A DNA stretch of 45,785 nucleotides. It comes from Nemertoderma westbladi (lineage: Eukaryota; Xenacoelomorpha; Nemertodermatida; Nemertodermatidae). Under the pieces are notes generated by a model. It saw only the letters and a program-made list of their open reading frames with translations. It made no database searches and was not told the origin of the DNA. The stretch covers positions 1 through 45,785 of the forward strand of contig JAUCBJ010001820.1 in the NCBI GenBank assembly GCA_032718475.1, given 5' to 3'. Made by a program: the position numbers and the translations under genes. Shown here piece by piece: positions 12,601 to 27,600 of the stretch (position 1 is the first letter of the stretch; each line of letters opens with the position of its first letter).

Positions 12601-15600
12601 CGCAGAACTCTACACTAAAGACACCGTTGTCGAGGTGATTGGAAATCTCACAGAGGTTCTCAGTCGTAAGTTCCATCCGCAACAGATATTCGGTACATTA
12701 GGTAGTCGAGACTACCACCCTGAGAACGAGATGCCAGGAGAGACCAATACAGTCTACCAGCGGGTCGCAGACGAGGTCTGGAGGACCTGGTTAGATCCAT
12801 ATAGGGATGCCGTGGCAACAATGAAGAAATGTTAGTCGCACCACACCTTAATTGGTGGTTTTAAGTTATTTTATTTTTATTTCCCCATCTAGTCTTTAAG
12901 TTGGTTTCTTTGGTTAATATTTGTCACTGTGAGATCCCCAGCTGGATACTAAATGTTTGTTTATTTTCCCAGCTGGCTAATATTTGTTTGTTTATTTTCC
13001 CAGCTGGATACTATTTGTTTGTTTATTTTCCCAGCTGGCTACTATTTGTTTGTTTATTTTCCCAGCTGGATACCTTTTGTTTGTTTATTTTCCCAGCTGG
13101 ATACTATTTCTTTGTTTATTTTCCCAGCTGGATACTATTTGTTTGTTTGTTTTCCCAGCTGGATACTATTTGTTTGTTTATTTTCCCAGCTGGCTACTAT
13201 TTGTTTGTTTATTTTCCCAGCTGGATACCTTTTGTTTGTTTATTTTCCCAGCTGGATACTATTTCTTTGTTTATTTTCCCAGCTGGATACTATTTGTTTG
13301 TTTATTTTCCCAGCTGGATACTATTTGTTTGTTATTTTCCCAGCTGGCTACTATTTGTTTGTTTATTTTCCCAGCTGGATACCTTTTGTTTGTTTATTTT
13401 CCCAGCTGGATACTATTTCTTTGTTTATTTTCCCAGCTGGATACTATTTGTTTGTTTGTTTTCCCAGCTGGATACTATTTGTTTGTTTATTTTCCCAGCT
13501 GGATACTACTCCCTGGAGGTGACATCGGGAATCCGAGTTATCGCGCTCAACACCGGCTTATATTTCGGGATGAATAAAATCACCGCTTACGACCCGGACC
13601 CTGGAGGCCAATTTAACTTCCTAAGAAACGAACTTAAAAAATCGCGCGACTTGGCCAAAAAAGTAAGTTAATATTACGATAAAAGAAGCCTAGACCACAT
13701 AATAGATATAGTCGAACACCTATGCAATTCCATTTATTATTTGGAGTGATTTATCGCAAATTTTTCAGATGTATCTTATTATTCAACATTCTTTTGAAGT
13801 TTCTAAAGGATATTTGCTAGTTGGCAGGCCAAGTCAAAGCCGGAAAACTCAATTAGCATGCACAAGGACATATCATGTGGCGAATAGGGCAGCGGCAAAC
13901 TAGAGAGGATTATAATCTTATTCCAAGGTTGTTTAACGAGGTTGTATATTCCACAATGAGGTCACATCAAGCGAGCTTTGTGCCGAAATAATCACTAATT
14001 AGGCGAGAGGAAATTAGGATTTCAGTTCGTATGACATCCCATGGGCGCGTGGAAATGATTAATCCTATTATTCAACCATTCATTATTATATACTGTGGAT
14101 GTGTAAAAAGTCATTCTGCGTTATTGCACCAATACCTATATTATTTTCTTAAATTCTCAAATGTCTCTCTTTACTATACTTATAAGTAAACTAAACAGGT
14201 TCGTAGGGGACTTCGCGTACACGTACTGTAAATCCAGATGATACTTTGCGTAGAGGTACATGTACAATAATTCGTGGACCTACTACTAGGATCGGCATGC
14301 TGCATTGCAGCTGCATTTTTAAGAATGCTGTGCCGGCTTGTCAACAAAATTGCACCGCCACAACTCCCTATCACCCATGACATTTGCTAGATCATCCGCA
14401 TCTTTAAGGCCAGTGTCCTTTAAGATGCGTCTCAAGAAAGTCATGGGCTGTCCACCATGCTTATTCACTCCATGAGGCTGCCAAAGTACAAGATTATGCA
14501 CTGGCTGGTCCTCACGGCGAAAGCAATGTCCTGCAAAGCGGAGGCGATTTTGTTCTAGTGTCAAGCTTGGGGGAACCAATGAGACACCTCCAATGTTATA
14601 TAGTGTCTGGTTGGAGATGTGTGCATTGTACTTGACACAATGAACCCGGCGTAGCATTCTTGTGAATGTGCCATCCAGAGATTTGGTGTCCTCAGCAGTT
14701 AGAGCCCAGCATGGACTCCCGTAGAGGAGTACTGGAACTACTGCTGCTCTAAATAATCGGACCTTAAGTTTCCGATTAATTCTAGGTGACTTCCAAATCC
14801 TGGAAAGCCTATTCAAGGCTGCCCATGCCTTTCCCTTACGTATTCGAAGGTCCTCACCTGACTTCCGGATCCATGATCCCAGGTAACAGAAGTCGTCCAC
14901 ATGCTCAAGCATACCATCCTTTGAGCTTATGCTCATCCGATCAGAGACTTGCTGAGGACTTTCAAAGTTAACTGTCAGAATTTTGGTCTTTCTGGAGTTA
15001 ATAAAAAGACCAACACTAGAAGCAGCATGTTCTAATGAGCTGAGGAGCCGTTGGGCTCCCTCTAATGATTCTGAGAGTACTCCTAAGTCATCAGCAAAGT
15101 CTAGATCAGTTAGGTACTTGGCAGGATTTCCTCGACTTCTGGAGCCAGTAGGTGGAGCTATCATCACCCCATCATCATTATGATGATCTAAGGACATGCG
15201 TAGAACATAGTCAACCACAATAATGAACAAGAATGGTGCAAGTGTGTCTCCTTGGAGGACGCCCCATAACACTTCAAATGGTTCTGTGTCACCGTCAACA
15301 GTAGACACAAATGTTGTCGAACCATCGTATACTGATCTGATTGCTGCAATAATTTCATCAGGAATCCCATATAATGAAAGTATGCTGAACATACGTGACC
15401 GAGAGACTGAATCAAAGGCCTTGAAGAAGTCAACAAAGATAACAGCCAGATGCCTGTCTTTCTTTTTTGATAATTCTTCAATTATCCTTCTAAGTGCCAA
15501 AATGGGCTCCATGGTCCCACGACCTTTACGGAACCCATTCTGATTTCCACGGAGCAGTCTCTCAATGGGATCCCTGATGCGATTTAATAGAATCCTATTG

Positions 15601-18600
15601 TATAGCTTTGCAGCAATCGAGATCAATGAGATTCCCCGAAAAGAACCATAGAGTGTTAGGTTGCCCTTCTTGGGAACTGGCACCAACTTATTTGTTTTCA
15701 TTTCTTGTGGGACTCTTGTTGTTCGGTACATGTCTACTATGATGGGATAGATGAGCTTTAAACACTCAGGTATTTTAAAGACCTCAGGGGGAACACCATC
15801 TACTCCACTGGCACGATTGGTCTTAATGCTCTTTGCAGCAGCCTTCACTTCTGCAAAGGAGATATCGCCAATGGGAATATCTGGGAGTACAGACTCAGAC
15901 ACTTTTACTTCTATAAAGTTATCAGGAAATACCCTGTCATTATTGAGGAGCTTTTCAAAGTGGGCTTTCCAACCATTGAGGCGATCGGCTGGTGATTCAG
16001 CCTTAACCTTGGTGGTTGGTTGGCTTTTCCGCCCAGTAAGCAGATTGATCGATTTCCATGCCTGGGATGATTGCCTGCTGTCGTCAGCATCATTGATGGC
16101 ATCAACCTGTTGGTTTATTAGCTCCTGTAGATTAACAGAGTACTGCCTGTTCAGGGACCTAGATGCAGCCTTAACTGCATTCTTGGCCGCTGTAGTCTGT
16201 TTGAGTCGGGACTCTTTCTGCGCCTTATGAAGGTCATTTCGACACTTCTGAATTTTGTTGTCAGTCCAGGGGGCCCGTTTCCTGTTTCGAGGGTATACAG
16301 GAACTGTTTCTGCAGCTGCTAACTTAACTGCTTCTGTAAAGGCAGTATAGCCCTCACAGTGATCTGCCGCCTCAGAGGCAAGAGCCTCATACCTGTTGCT
16401 CAGCTATAGTGTGAAGCTGGATCTCACACTTGGCTGTTGCAACAGAGAGGACCAGTCATGCCGCGGCAAGGCAGATTTTTTATGATACTTTGCGTAGAGG
16501 TACATGTACAATAAATCGTGTACCTAGTCATTCACGGATAAACTATAGAGGTCTGTCTGTGTGTCTATGGGTCTAAACGTTTTATAGACTGCATGTGTAG
16601 CAAGGTTGGTTCAATTTCATCAAAGATTGACCGACTTATTGGCGTTCAAACATTTTCGACGACGACTGACTGGTCAACTAATTATACCCCCTACGCTAAT
16701 ACTCACCTGGACTTCCGTGGCTCGCCCCACAATCCAATGATTATTTTAGCAATTATAGGCTTTGTAACGTAACGAAAGTGAGCGAGCTGTTAATACGGAC
16801 TACCTCAACCTCGTGTCGGTCTGCCGTACTGGCTGTTGGTCGATCTAATCTTTAAAACCTTATTTCTCAGGAAATCTCCACTTTCATAAAGTAAAACTTC
16901 GTAGGACTGATCTATACAAAAAGACTTCTACAGACTTCTGACGTTCGTTTTTCTGGCGCTAGGTGGCAAATGTATTTTGAATGTTGAAAGTTGCTTGCTT
17001 GACGAATTATTAAAGTACGCTCTTTATCCATGAAGATCTCCATGGGTTACCATCAGATGATTGGATAATAGGCCCTACTGTCCGGTAGCTTTGCGTAACT
17101 TTGCGTAACTTTCACGGTCACTATAAAACTTGTGGCCGTGCCAAACTGGTCACCAAAATGACAACTTATATAGAATCTCAAAAACCGAATTTTTGAATGG
17201 GAATTAAAATAGTCTAAGACGCACATAAATGTAAGTCAAAAATTCTATCACATATCAGTTTTTCTTCAACACGTGAACACGGAAGTCGGCAGTCTACCTC
17301 GTGTTGGCTGGGGGTGGGTGGGGGAATAACCTCTTAGAGGTCCTGATGGGATAGGGAGGTTTCAATGGTGACGAGGAGGATGAAGGCTGTGTTGCTGATC
17401 AGAATGAGGAGGCGGTGAGACGGGATGGGATAACAATGATATGTCATTTCAACAATAAAATTATATATTGTACAGTAAATAAAATGTTTTATTCACCTTC
17501 TCGCCTATTGATCTATTTTATTAACCTCTCTCGCTGGGCTCGCTAAGAAAATAAGGAACAAGCTGTACCTGTACAAATAAAGCTTATTTTTTACTGTGAC
17601 CGTAAAATAATACCGGTAGTTATAAATAAGTTGGCACAAATAATGTTAGAAAATCAATTATTGATACAAAAATGAAACAAGCAGTTAATTGCGCATATAT
17701 ATACATAAGGAATATAACCTATTTCACACACTTAATTATTAGCAATGAAGGTTAGAGAATTGATCTAGGCCTTCATACAGGTTCAGTGATAGAGCAAGCG
17801 ATAGCGCTTTTATAAAATAGCGGCATCATTAACTACAGGAACACTGATGGAACATGTCCCGTCTATAGTGATTGATGAGCTCATAAGCTGCAGCTTGAAA
17901 CAGGGTAATAACGTTGATTAGAGAAGAAACCATGTAACGATTTACTGATGGTACAGTAGTGGTGGATGGATGAGACCACACTTCAGTCGTCAACTCAATC
18001 AATGTTACTCGTCACGGTTATTAAACGTGATAATTTAGAGAAAAACTCTATCATAGAGATAACAGTGGCTCCTTAAAATGCAAAACTTGATGAAGATTTC
18101 TGCATCAAAGCGGGTGGTGTTTATGCTGCCAGAGGATAGCCCCATCACTGTCGTGTCCCTATAGATATGGTTGGTGAGTGGGCATGGAAGCGAAACCAGT
18201 AAACTACAGTACGCATTCGATGGGTAGGAGCCTGGAGCGGGTAGAGAGATGGGTTGTATCCGCTCTCTAGATTTATCGTATAGGGTAGATGCCGCGGGAA
18301 AATCATAGATTTACACCCGGGACTCCAACGAACGAACCCACAGTATTATACATGTAGATAGATATGGATATCCCTAGGCAATTCTACGTAATATTTATCC
18401 CAATATACTAGATCATAAGTAACATGGAAAATACTCTTATTTTTCCATTATGTTTTGGTGTTTTCCGTAAAGATACCCGAAGCGTTCTTTATCTGAAGTA
18501 CTCTAGGTTATCCAACAACCAGTTTGTCTATCTCTATAAGCTACATTCTAGTGGATTTGCAACGTAATGTATTTCAGTGTTTTCTTCGCAGACAATAATA

Positions 18601-21600
18601 TTAGCTCATACTCCACCGGGATATTCTGAGACCTTTAGGACATTGTACATGCATTACGGCCACAACCAACAATACACATCCATATTGCGGGAGTACAAGG
18701 ATGTAATAGCCAGCCAATTCTACGGCCACAGCCACGCGCCTACATTCAAAGTCGATATCACTAAAACAGGTGAATATTGTGTTTTGTCGTGATATTTTTT
18801 TTAGAATATGAGTCAATTGACGTGAATTGTTATTGTATTTTTGTTGATGTATTTCAATGACGACAATAGTCAATACCTTCTTCAAATTATGTGAAGGAAG
18901 GGGGGGGGGGGGGGGTGGGGGTACTGGCTTATTGCACCAAAAAGCGAATAAGTAGAAAAAATAGGTAAGATATATTTTGGGTGGACTTGTAAGAATTGTA
19001 ATTTTAAAAAAAAATCATTTTTGGCGCCCCTTGGCGGCCAGAGCATAAACTTACATTTTTAACTTAAAATGCTACTCCTTTGTTATGCTTTATTTTCGGA
19101 AGTAAGTTGTAACCTGTTTTTTGGAATCAGCATTGTCGATTACGTGAAAAAATTCGAGCAGAAATTTTGTTTCGTACGTTTTAAGGAAAATACCACCATT
19201 TTTCATAATAATTTTCCAGATAGGGGGGGAAACTGGACACAATAAAAATTCATCCCTCTCCAGGGGAAATTGGACGCAAATAACAGATAATTACTCTCAA
19301 AAATAAGACTGTAATCTGTTCTATTGTGTTTAGTTTATTGTTTTTGTTAAAATATCGTGCCACTGTAACCTGCTCCTTTCCCTAAATTGAGAATTTAACA
19401 TTGAGGGGGGATATTAATTCGCCAAGGCGGGTTTTGCGTCGAGTTTCCCACCCTGTCTCTAATTTTCACATTTTCAAAAAAGCACTAATTTTTTCGTAAA
19501 AAATGTTATCTAACAGATGAACAATTGCAAAACTGAAAAACTTCTCAAATTTTATTTTTGCGCCTACAGTACAGTACTAGTAGCTTTGCGCCTACAGTAC
19601 TAGTAGCTTTGCGCCTACAGTACTAAGTAGCTTTGCGCCTACAGTACTAGTAGCTTTGCGCCTACAGTACTAGTAGCTTTGAGCCTACAGTACTAGTAGC
19701 TTTGCGCCTACAGTACTAGTAGCTTTGCGCCTACAGTACTAGTAGCTTTGCGCCTACAGTACTAGTATCTTTGCGCCTACAGTACTAGTAGCTTTGCGCC
19801 TACAGTACTAGTAGCTTTGCGCCTACAGTACTAGTAGCTTTCATTTGAAACCAAAAACTTGCGAATTGGTTGAAAAATGGTGGAGGAGATATGTTTTAAA
19901 AATTAAAAAATACCATTCCGTGATAATTGCCTTTAAAGTTTAAACCTTCCCGCGTAAAAATTGTCTGTTAATATGTCAGAATGTCTGTCAATATAATATA
20001 TATATAGCAACACGAAAACGAAACCACAAAACCATGCTAAGAGTTTTGCTATATGCGGGTTTTCCTGGTCGCTGATTTCATTTCTGACGTCAGATTTCAC
20101 TGTTAATGAAATCTAGATAAGTGTACGTAGTGAGTTTTAGTGTATGTAGTGAGTACATGGGTGGTATTTGGTCACAGAGTTCTCACACTGTAAAGTACTG
20201 TACGTATTATATGTTACAGACGGTTATACCGACTCAGAACGGGCAACCGGTGTTATGTTTATGGGGCCATCGTTGAGTCCATACAGTAACCGCAACCCGG
20301 GCTTCCGAAGGTACACTTACGATAAGAGCAGTGGCGAGACTGTTCGCATAGAAGACTTCTACTTAGATCTCAACAACACTGACATTCTACATAAACCCAA
20401 ATGGGTCAAACTTTCAGAGTATGTTTGATGTACACTATTTAACTCATTTATCTTAAAATTACTGAAAATTAAGTTGTCACCAACCATGCGTTATGGTTAC
20501 CAGCTTATGTTGATGGAGTAAATAAAGTTGATCAGCATTGGGAGTTAGGCCCTGACACCAGGTAACAGACAAGAGAGAGTAGCATACAGGTTGCCCCTCC
20601 TGTGTTTCGTATTACACGTTCATCGACCGCTTTACTTTTGCCACTAAAGCAAACCGCTGGTGAGTGGTTGGTGATCGAGATATTTTTTTAGTATGAATAA
20701 ATTTTTGTAGTATAGACCCTATTGCGTTGTTTCTATAGCACCATGGAAGATTATGGGATGCAATCATTATCACCTCCTGACGTTCACAGTCTAATACTCA
20801 GGATGGCTGAAAACGAAACTTTATTCGACAGATATTGGAACAATTACGATCTTAGAACTGGATTGAATGGTTAGTTTTTCGTGCCACTACAGTTAATCAG
20901 AACCCCAAACCATGTATCCATATTTTATGTGTTAAATGTATATTTTTCACTCCGGATATAACTGCTGATTTTCCACTGAGAAACACCCATTTACCGTAAA
21001 AAGTACCTTGCTACTACCTAGTATTGGTGGTGCTTTAAGTATCCAGTAGCCAGTAGGCCTACTGATTGTAAAAATAGTGGCAGGAATTTACAGTAGCCAG
21101 TACCAGTACTTACATACAATGTATCATAATGTATCAATACATCGCCAAACAATGTATCATAATGTATCCATGCATCGCCAAACAATGTATCATAATGTAT
21201 CAATGCATCGCCAAACAATGTATCATAATGCATCAATACATCGCCAAACAATGTATCATAATGTATCAATGCATCGCCAAACAATGTATCATAATGTATC
21301 AATGCATCGTTAAATAATGTATCAATGCATCGCCAAACAATGTATCATAATGTATCAATGCATCGCCAAACAATGTATCATAATGTATCAATGCATCGCC
21401 AAACAATGTATCATAATGTACAGTATCAATGCATCGCCAAACAATGTATCATAATGTATCAATGCATCGCCAAACAATGTATCATAATGTATCAATGCAT
21501 CGCCAAATAATGTATCATAATATATCAATGCATCGCCAAACAATGTTTCATAATGTATCAATGCATCGCCAAACAATGTATCATAATGTATCAATGCATC

Positions 21601-24600
21601 GCCAAACAATGTATCATAATGTATCAATGCATCGCCAATGTATCATAATGTATCAATGCATCGCTAAACAATGTATCATAATGTATCAATGCATCGCCAA
21701 ACAATGTATCATAATGTATCAATGCATCGCCAAACAATGTATCATAATGTATCAATGCATCGCCAAACAATGTATCATAATGTATCAATGCATCACCAAA
21801 CAATCTATCATAATGTATCAATGCATCGCCAAACAATGTATCATAATGTATCAATGCATCGCCAAACAATGTATCATAATGTATCAATGCATCGCCAAAC
21901 AATGTATCATAATGTATCAATGCATCGCCAAACAATGTATCATAATGTATCAATGCATCGCCAAACAATGTTTCATAATGTATCAATGCATCGCCAATGT
22001 ATCATAATGTATCAATGCATCGCTAAACAATGTATCATAATGTATCAATGCATCGCCAAACAATGTATCATAATGTATCAATGCATCGCCAAACAATGTA
22101 TCATAATGTATCAATGCATCGCCAAACAATGTATCATAATGTATCAATGCATCACCAAACAATCTATCATAATGTATCAATGCATCGCCAAACAATCTAT
22201 CATAATGTATCAATGCATCGCCAAACAATGTATCATAATGTATCAATGCATCGCCAAACAATGTATCATAATGTATCAATGCATCGCCAAACAATGTATC
22301 ATAATGTATCAATGCATCACCAAACAATGTATCATAATGTATCAATGCATCACCAAACAATGTATCATAATGTATCAATGCATCGCCAAACAATGTATCA
22401 TAATGTATCAATGCATCGCCAAACAATGTATCATAATGTATCAATGCATCGCCAATGTATCATAATGTATCAATGCATCGCTAAACAATGTATCATAATG
22501 TATCAATGCATCGCCAAACAATGTATCATAATGTATCAATGCATCGCCAAACAATGTATCATAATGTATCAATGCATCGCCAAACAATGTATCATAATAT
22601 ATCAATGCATCGCCAAACAATGTTTCATAATGTATCAATGCATCGCCAAACAATGTATCATAATGTATCAATGCATCGCCAAACAATGTATCATAATGTA
22701 TCAATGCATCGCCAATGTATCATAATGTATCAATGCATCGCCAATGTATCATAATGTATCAATGCATCGCCAAACAATGTATCATAATGTATCAATGCAT
22801 CGCCAAACAATGTATCATAATGTATCAATGCATCGCCAAACAATGTATCATAATGTATCAATGCATCACCAAACAATCTATCATAATGTATCAATGCATC
22901 GCCAAACAATGTATCATAATGTATCAATGCATCGCCAAACAATGTATCATAATGTATCAATGCATCGCCAAACAATGTATCATAATGTATCAATGCATCG
23001 CCAAACAATGTATCATAATGTATCAATGCATCGCCAAACAATGTATCATAATGTATCAATGCATCGCCAATGTATCATAATGTATCAATGCATCGCTAAA
23101 CAATGTATCATAATGTATCAATGCATCGCCAAACAATGTATCATAATGTATCAATGCATCGCCAAACAATGTATCATAATGTATCAATGCATCGCCAAAC
23201 AATGTAACATAATGTATCAATGCATCACCAAACAATCTATCATAATGTATCAATGCATCGCCAAACAATCTATCATAATGTATCAATGCATCGCCAAACA
23301 ATGTATCATAATGTATCAATGCATCACCAAACAATGTATCATAATGTATCAATGCATCACCAAACAATCTATCATAATGTATCAATGCATCGCCAAACAA
23401 TCTATCATAATGTATCAATGCATCGCCAAACAATGTATCATAATGTATCAATGCATCACCAAACAATGTATCATAATGTATCAATGCATCACCAAACAAT
23501 GTATCATAATGTATCAATGCATCACCAAACAATGTATCATAATGTATCAATGCATCACCAAACAATGTATCATAATGTATCAATGCATCGCCAAACAATG
23601 TATCATAATGTATCAATGCATCGCCAAACAATGTATCATAATGTATCAATGCATCGCCAATGTATCATAATGTATCAATGCATCGCTAAACAATGTATCA
23701 TAATGTATCAATGCATCGCCAAACAATGTATCATAATGTATCAATGCATCGCCAAACAATGTATCATAATGTATCAATGCATCGCCAAACAATGTATCAT
23801 AATGTATCAATGCATCACCAAACAATCTATCATAATGTATCAATGCATCGCCAAACAATCTATCATAATGTATCAATGCATCGCCAAACAATGTATCATA
23901 ATGTATCAATGCATCACCAAACAATGTATCATAATGTATCAATGCATCACCAAACAATGTCTCATAATGTATCAATGCATCACCAAACAATGTATCATAA
24001 TGTATCAATGCATCACCAAACAATGTATCATAATGTATCAATGCATCACCAAACAATGTATCATAATGTATCAATGCATCACCAAACAATGTATCATAAT
24101 GTATCAATGCATCACCAAACAATGTATCATAATGTATCAATGCATCGCCAAACAATGTATCATAATGTATCAATGCATCACCAAACAATGTATCATAATG
24201 TATCAATGCATCGCCAAACAATGTATCATAATGTATCAATGCATCACCAAACAATGTATCATAATGTATCAATGCATCGCCAAACAATGTATCATAATGT
24301 ATCAATGCATCACCAAACAATGTATCATAATGTATCAATGCATCGCCAAACAATGTATCATAATGTATCAATGCATCACCAAACAATGTATCATAATGTA
24401 TCAATGCATCACCAAACAATGTATCATAATGTATCAATGCATCACCAAACAATGTATCATAATGTATCAATGCATCACCAAACAATGTATCATAATGTAT
24501 CAATGCATCACCAAACAATGTATCATAATGTATCAATGCATCGCCAAACAATGTATCATAATGTATCAATGCATCGCCAAACAATGTATCATAATGTATC

Positions 24601-27600
24601 AATGCATCGCCAATGTATCATAATGTATCAATGCATCGCTAAACAATGTATCATAATGTATCAATGCATCGCCAAACAATGTATCATAATGTATCAATGC
24701 ATCGCCAAACAATGTATCATAATGTATCAATGCATCGCCAAACAATGTATCATAATGTATCAATGCATCAACAAACAATGTATCATAATGTATCAATGCA
24801 TCACCAAACAATGTATCATAATGTATCAATGCATCACCAAACAATGTATCATAATGTATCAATGCATCGCCAAACAATGTATCATAATGTATCAATGCAT
24901 CACCAAACAATGTATCATAATGTATCAATGCATCACCAAACAATGTATCATAATGTATCAATGCATCACCAAACAATGTATCATAATGTATCAATGCATC
25001 GCCAATGTATCATAATGTATCAATGCATCGCTAAACAATGTATCATAATGTATCAATGCATCGCCAAACAATGTATCATAATGTATCAATGCATCGCCAA
25101 ACAATGTATCATAATGTATCAATGCATCGCCAAACAATGTATCATAATGTATCAATGCATCACCAAACAATGTATCATAATGTATCAATGCATCACCAAA
25201 CAATGTATCATAATGTATCAATGCATCACCAAACAATGTATCATAATGTATCAATGCATCACCAAACAATCTATCATAATGTATCAATGCATCGCCAAAC
25301 AATCTATCATAATGTATCAATGCATCGCCAAACAATGTATCATAATGTATCAATGCATCGCCAAACAATGTATCATAATGTATCAATGCATCACCAAACA
25401 ATCTATCATAATATATCAATGCATCGCCAAACAATCTATCATAATGTATCAATGCATCACCAAACAATGTATCATAATGTATCAATGCATCACCAAACAA
25501 TGTATCATAATGTATCAATGCATCACCAAACAATGTATCATAATGTATCAATGCATCACCAAACAATGTATCATAATGTATCAATGCATCACCAAACAAT
25601 GTATCATAATGTATCAATGCATCGCCAAACAATGTATCATAATGTATCAATGCATCGCCAAACAATGTATCATAATGTATCAATGCATCACCAAACAATG
25701 TATCATAATGTATCAATGCATCGCCAAACAATGTATCATAATGTATCAATGCATCACCAAACAATGTATCATAATGTATCAATGCATCGCCAAACAATGT
25801 ATCATAATGTATCAATGCATCACCAAACAATGTATCATAATGTATCAATGCATCGCCAATGTATCATAATGTATCAATGCATCACCAAACAATGTATCAT
25901 AATGTATCAATACATCGCCAAACAATGTATCATAATGTATCAATGCATCACCAAACAATGTATCATAATGTATCAATGCATCACCAAACAATGTATCATA
26001 ATGTATCAATGCATCGCCAAACAATGTATCATAATGTATCAATGCATCACCAAACAATGTATCATAATGTATCAATGCATCGCCAATGTATCATAATGTA
26101 TCAATGCATCACCAAACAATGTATCATAATGTATCAATACATCGCCAAACAATGTATCATAATGTATCAATGCATCGCCAAACAATGTATCATAATGTAT
26201 CAATGCATCACCAAACAATGTATCATAATGTATCAATGCATCACCAAACAATGTATCATAATGTATCAATGCATCGCCAAACAATGTATCATAATGTATC
26301 AATGCATCACCAAACAATGTATCATAATGTATCAATGCATCGCCAATGTATCATAATGTATCAATGCATCACCAAACAATGTATCATAATGTATCAATAC
26401 ATCGCCAAACAATGTATCATAATGTATCAATGCATCGCCAAACAATGTATCATAATGTATCAATGCATCACCAAACAATGTATCATAATGTATCAATGCA
26501 TCACCAAACAATGTATCATAATGTATCAATGCATCGCCAAACAATGTATCATAATGTATCAATGCATCACCAAACAATGTATCATAATGTATCAATGCAT
26601 CGCCAATGTATCATAATGTATCAATGCATCACCAAACAATGTATCATAATGTATCAATACATCGCCAAACAATGTATCATAATGTATCAATGCATCACCA
26701 AACAATGTATCATAATGTATCAATGCATCACCAAACAATGTATCATAATGTATCAATGCATCGCCAAACAATGTATCATAATGTATCAATGCATCACCAA
26801 ACAATGTATCATAATGTATCAATGCATCGCCAATGTATCATAATGTATCAATGCATCACCAAACAATGTATCATAATGTATCAATGCATCGCCAAACAAT
26901 GTATCATAATGTATCAATGCATCACCAAACAATGTATCATAATGTATCAATGCATCGCCAAACAATGTATCATAATGTATCAATGCATCGCCAAACAATG
27001 TATCATAATGTATCAATGCATCACCAAACAATGTATCATAATGTATCAATGCATCGCCAAACAATGTATCATAATGTATCAATGCATCGCCAAACAATGT
27101 ATCATAATGTATCAATGCATCGCCAAACAATGTATCATAATGTATCAATGCATCGCCAAACAATGTATCATAATGTATCAATGCATCGCCAAACAATGTA
27201 TCATAATGTATCAATGCATCGCCAAACAATGTATCATAATGTATCAATGCATCACCAAACAATGTATCATAATGTATCAATGCATCGCCAAACAATGTAT
27301 CATAATGTATCAATGCATCGCCAAACAATGTATCATAATGTATCAATGCATCGCCAAACAATGTATCATAATGTATCAATGCATCACCAAACAATGTATC
27401 ATAATGTATCAATGCATCACCAAACAATGTATCATAATGTATCAATGCATCGCCAAACAATGTATCATAATGTATCAATGCATCGCCAAACAATGTATCA
27501 TAATGTATCAATGCATCGCCAAACAATGTATCATAATGTATCAATACATCGCCAAACAATGTATCATAATGTATCAATGCATCGCCAAACAATGTATCAT

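Noticed and set aside
12901-13671. 256-codon plus-strand frame ending in exon C
   Set aside because: The part before 13499 is the intronic 31-bp array. Only 13499-13662 is coding; the frame is joined to the array because the array lacks stops.
20168-20428. Exon E ending in SEYV with a TGA stop as the gene's C-terminus
   Set aside because: A strong donor GTATGT at 20419 and exons F and G in matching phase continue the family alignment through the conserved cysteines.
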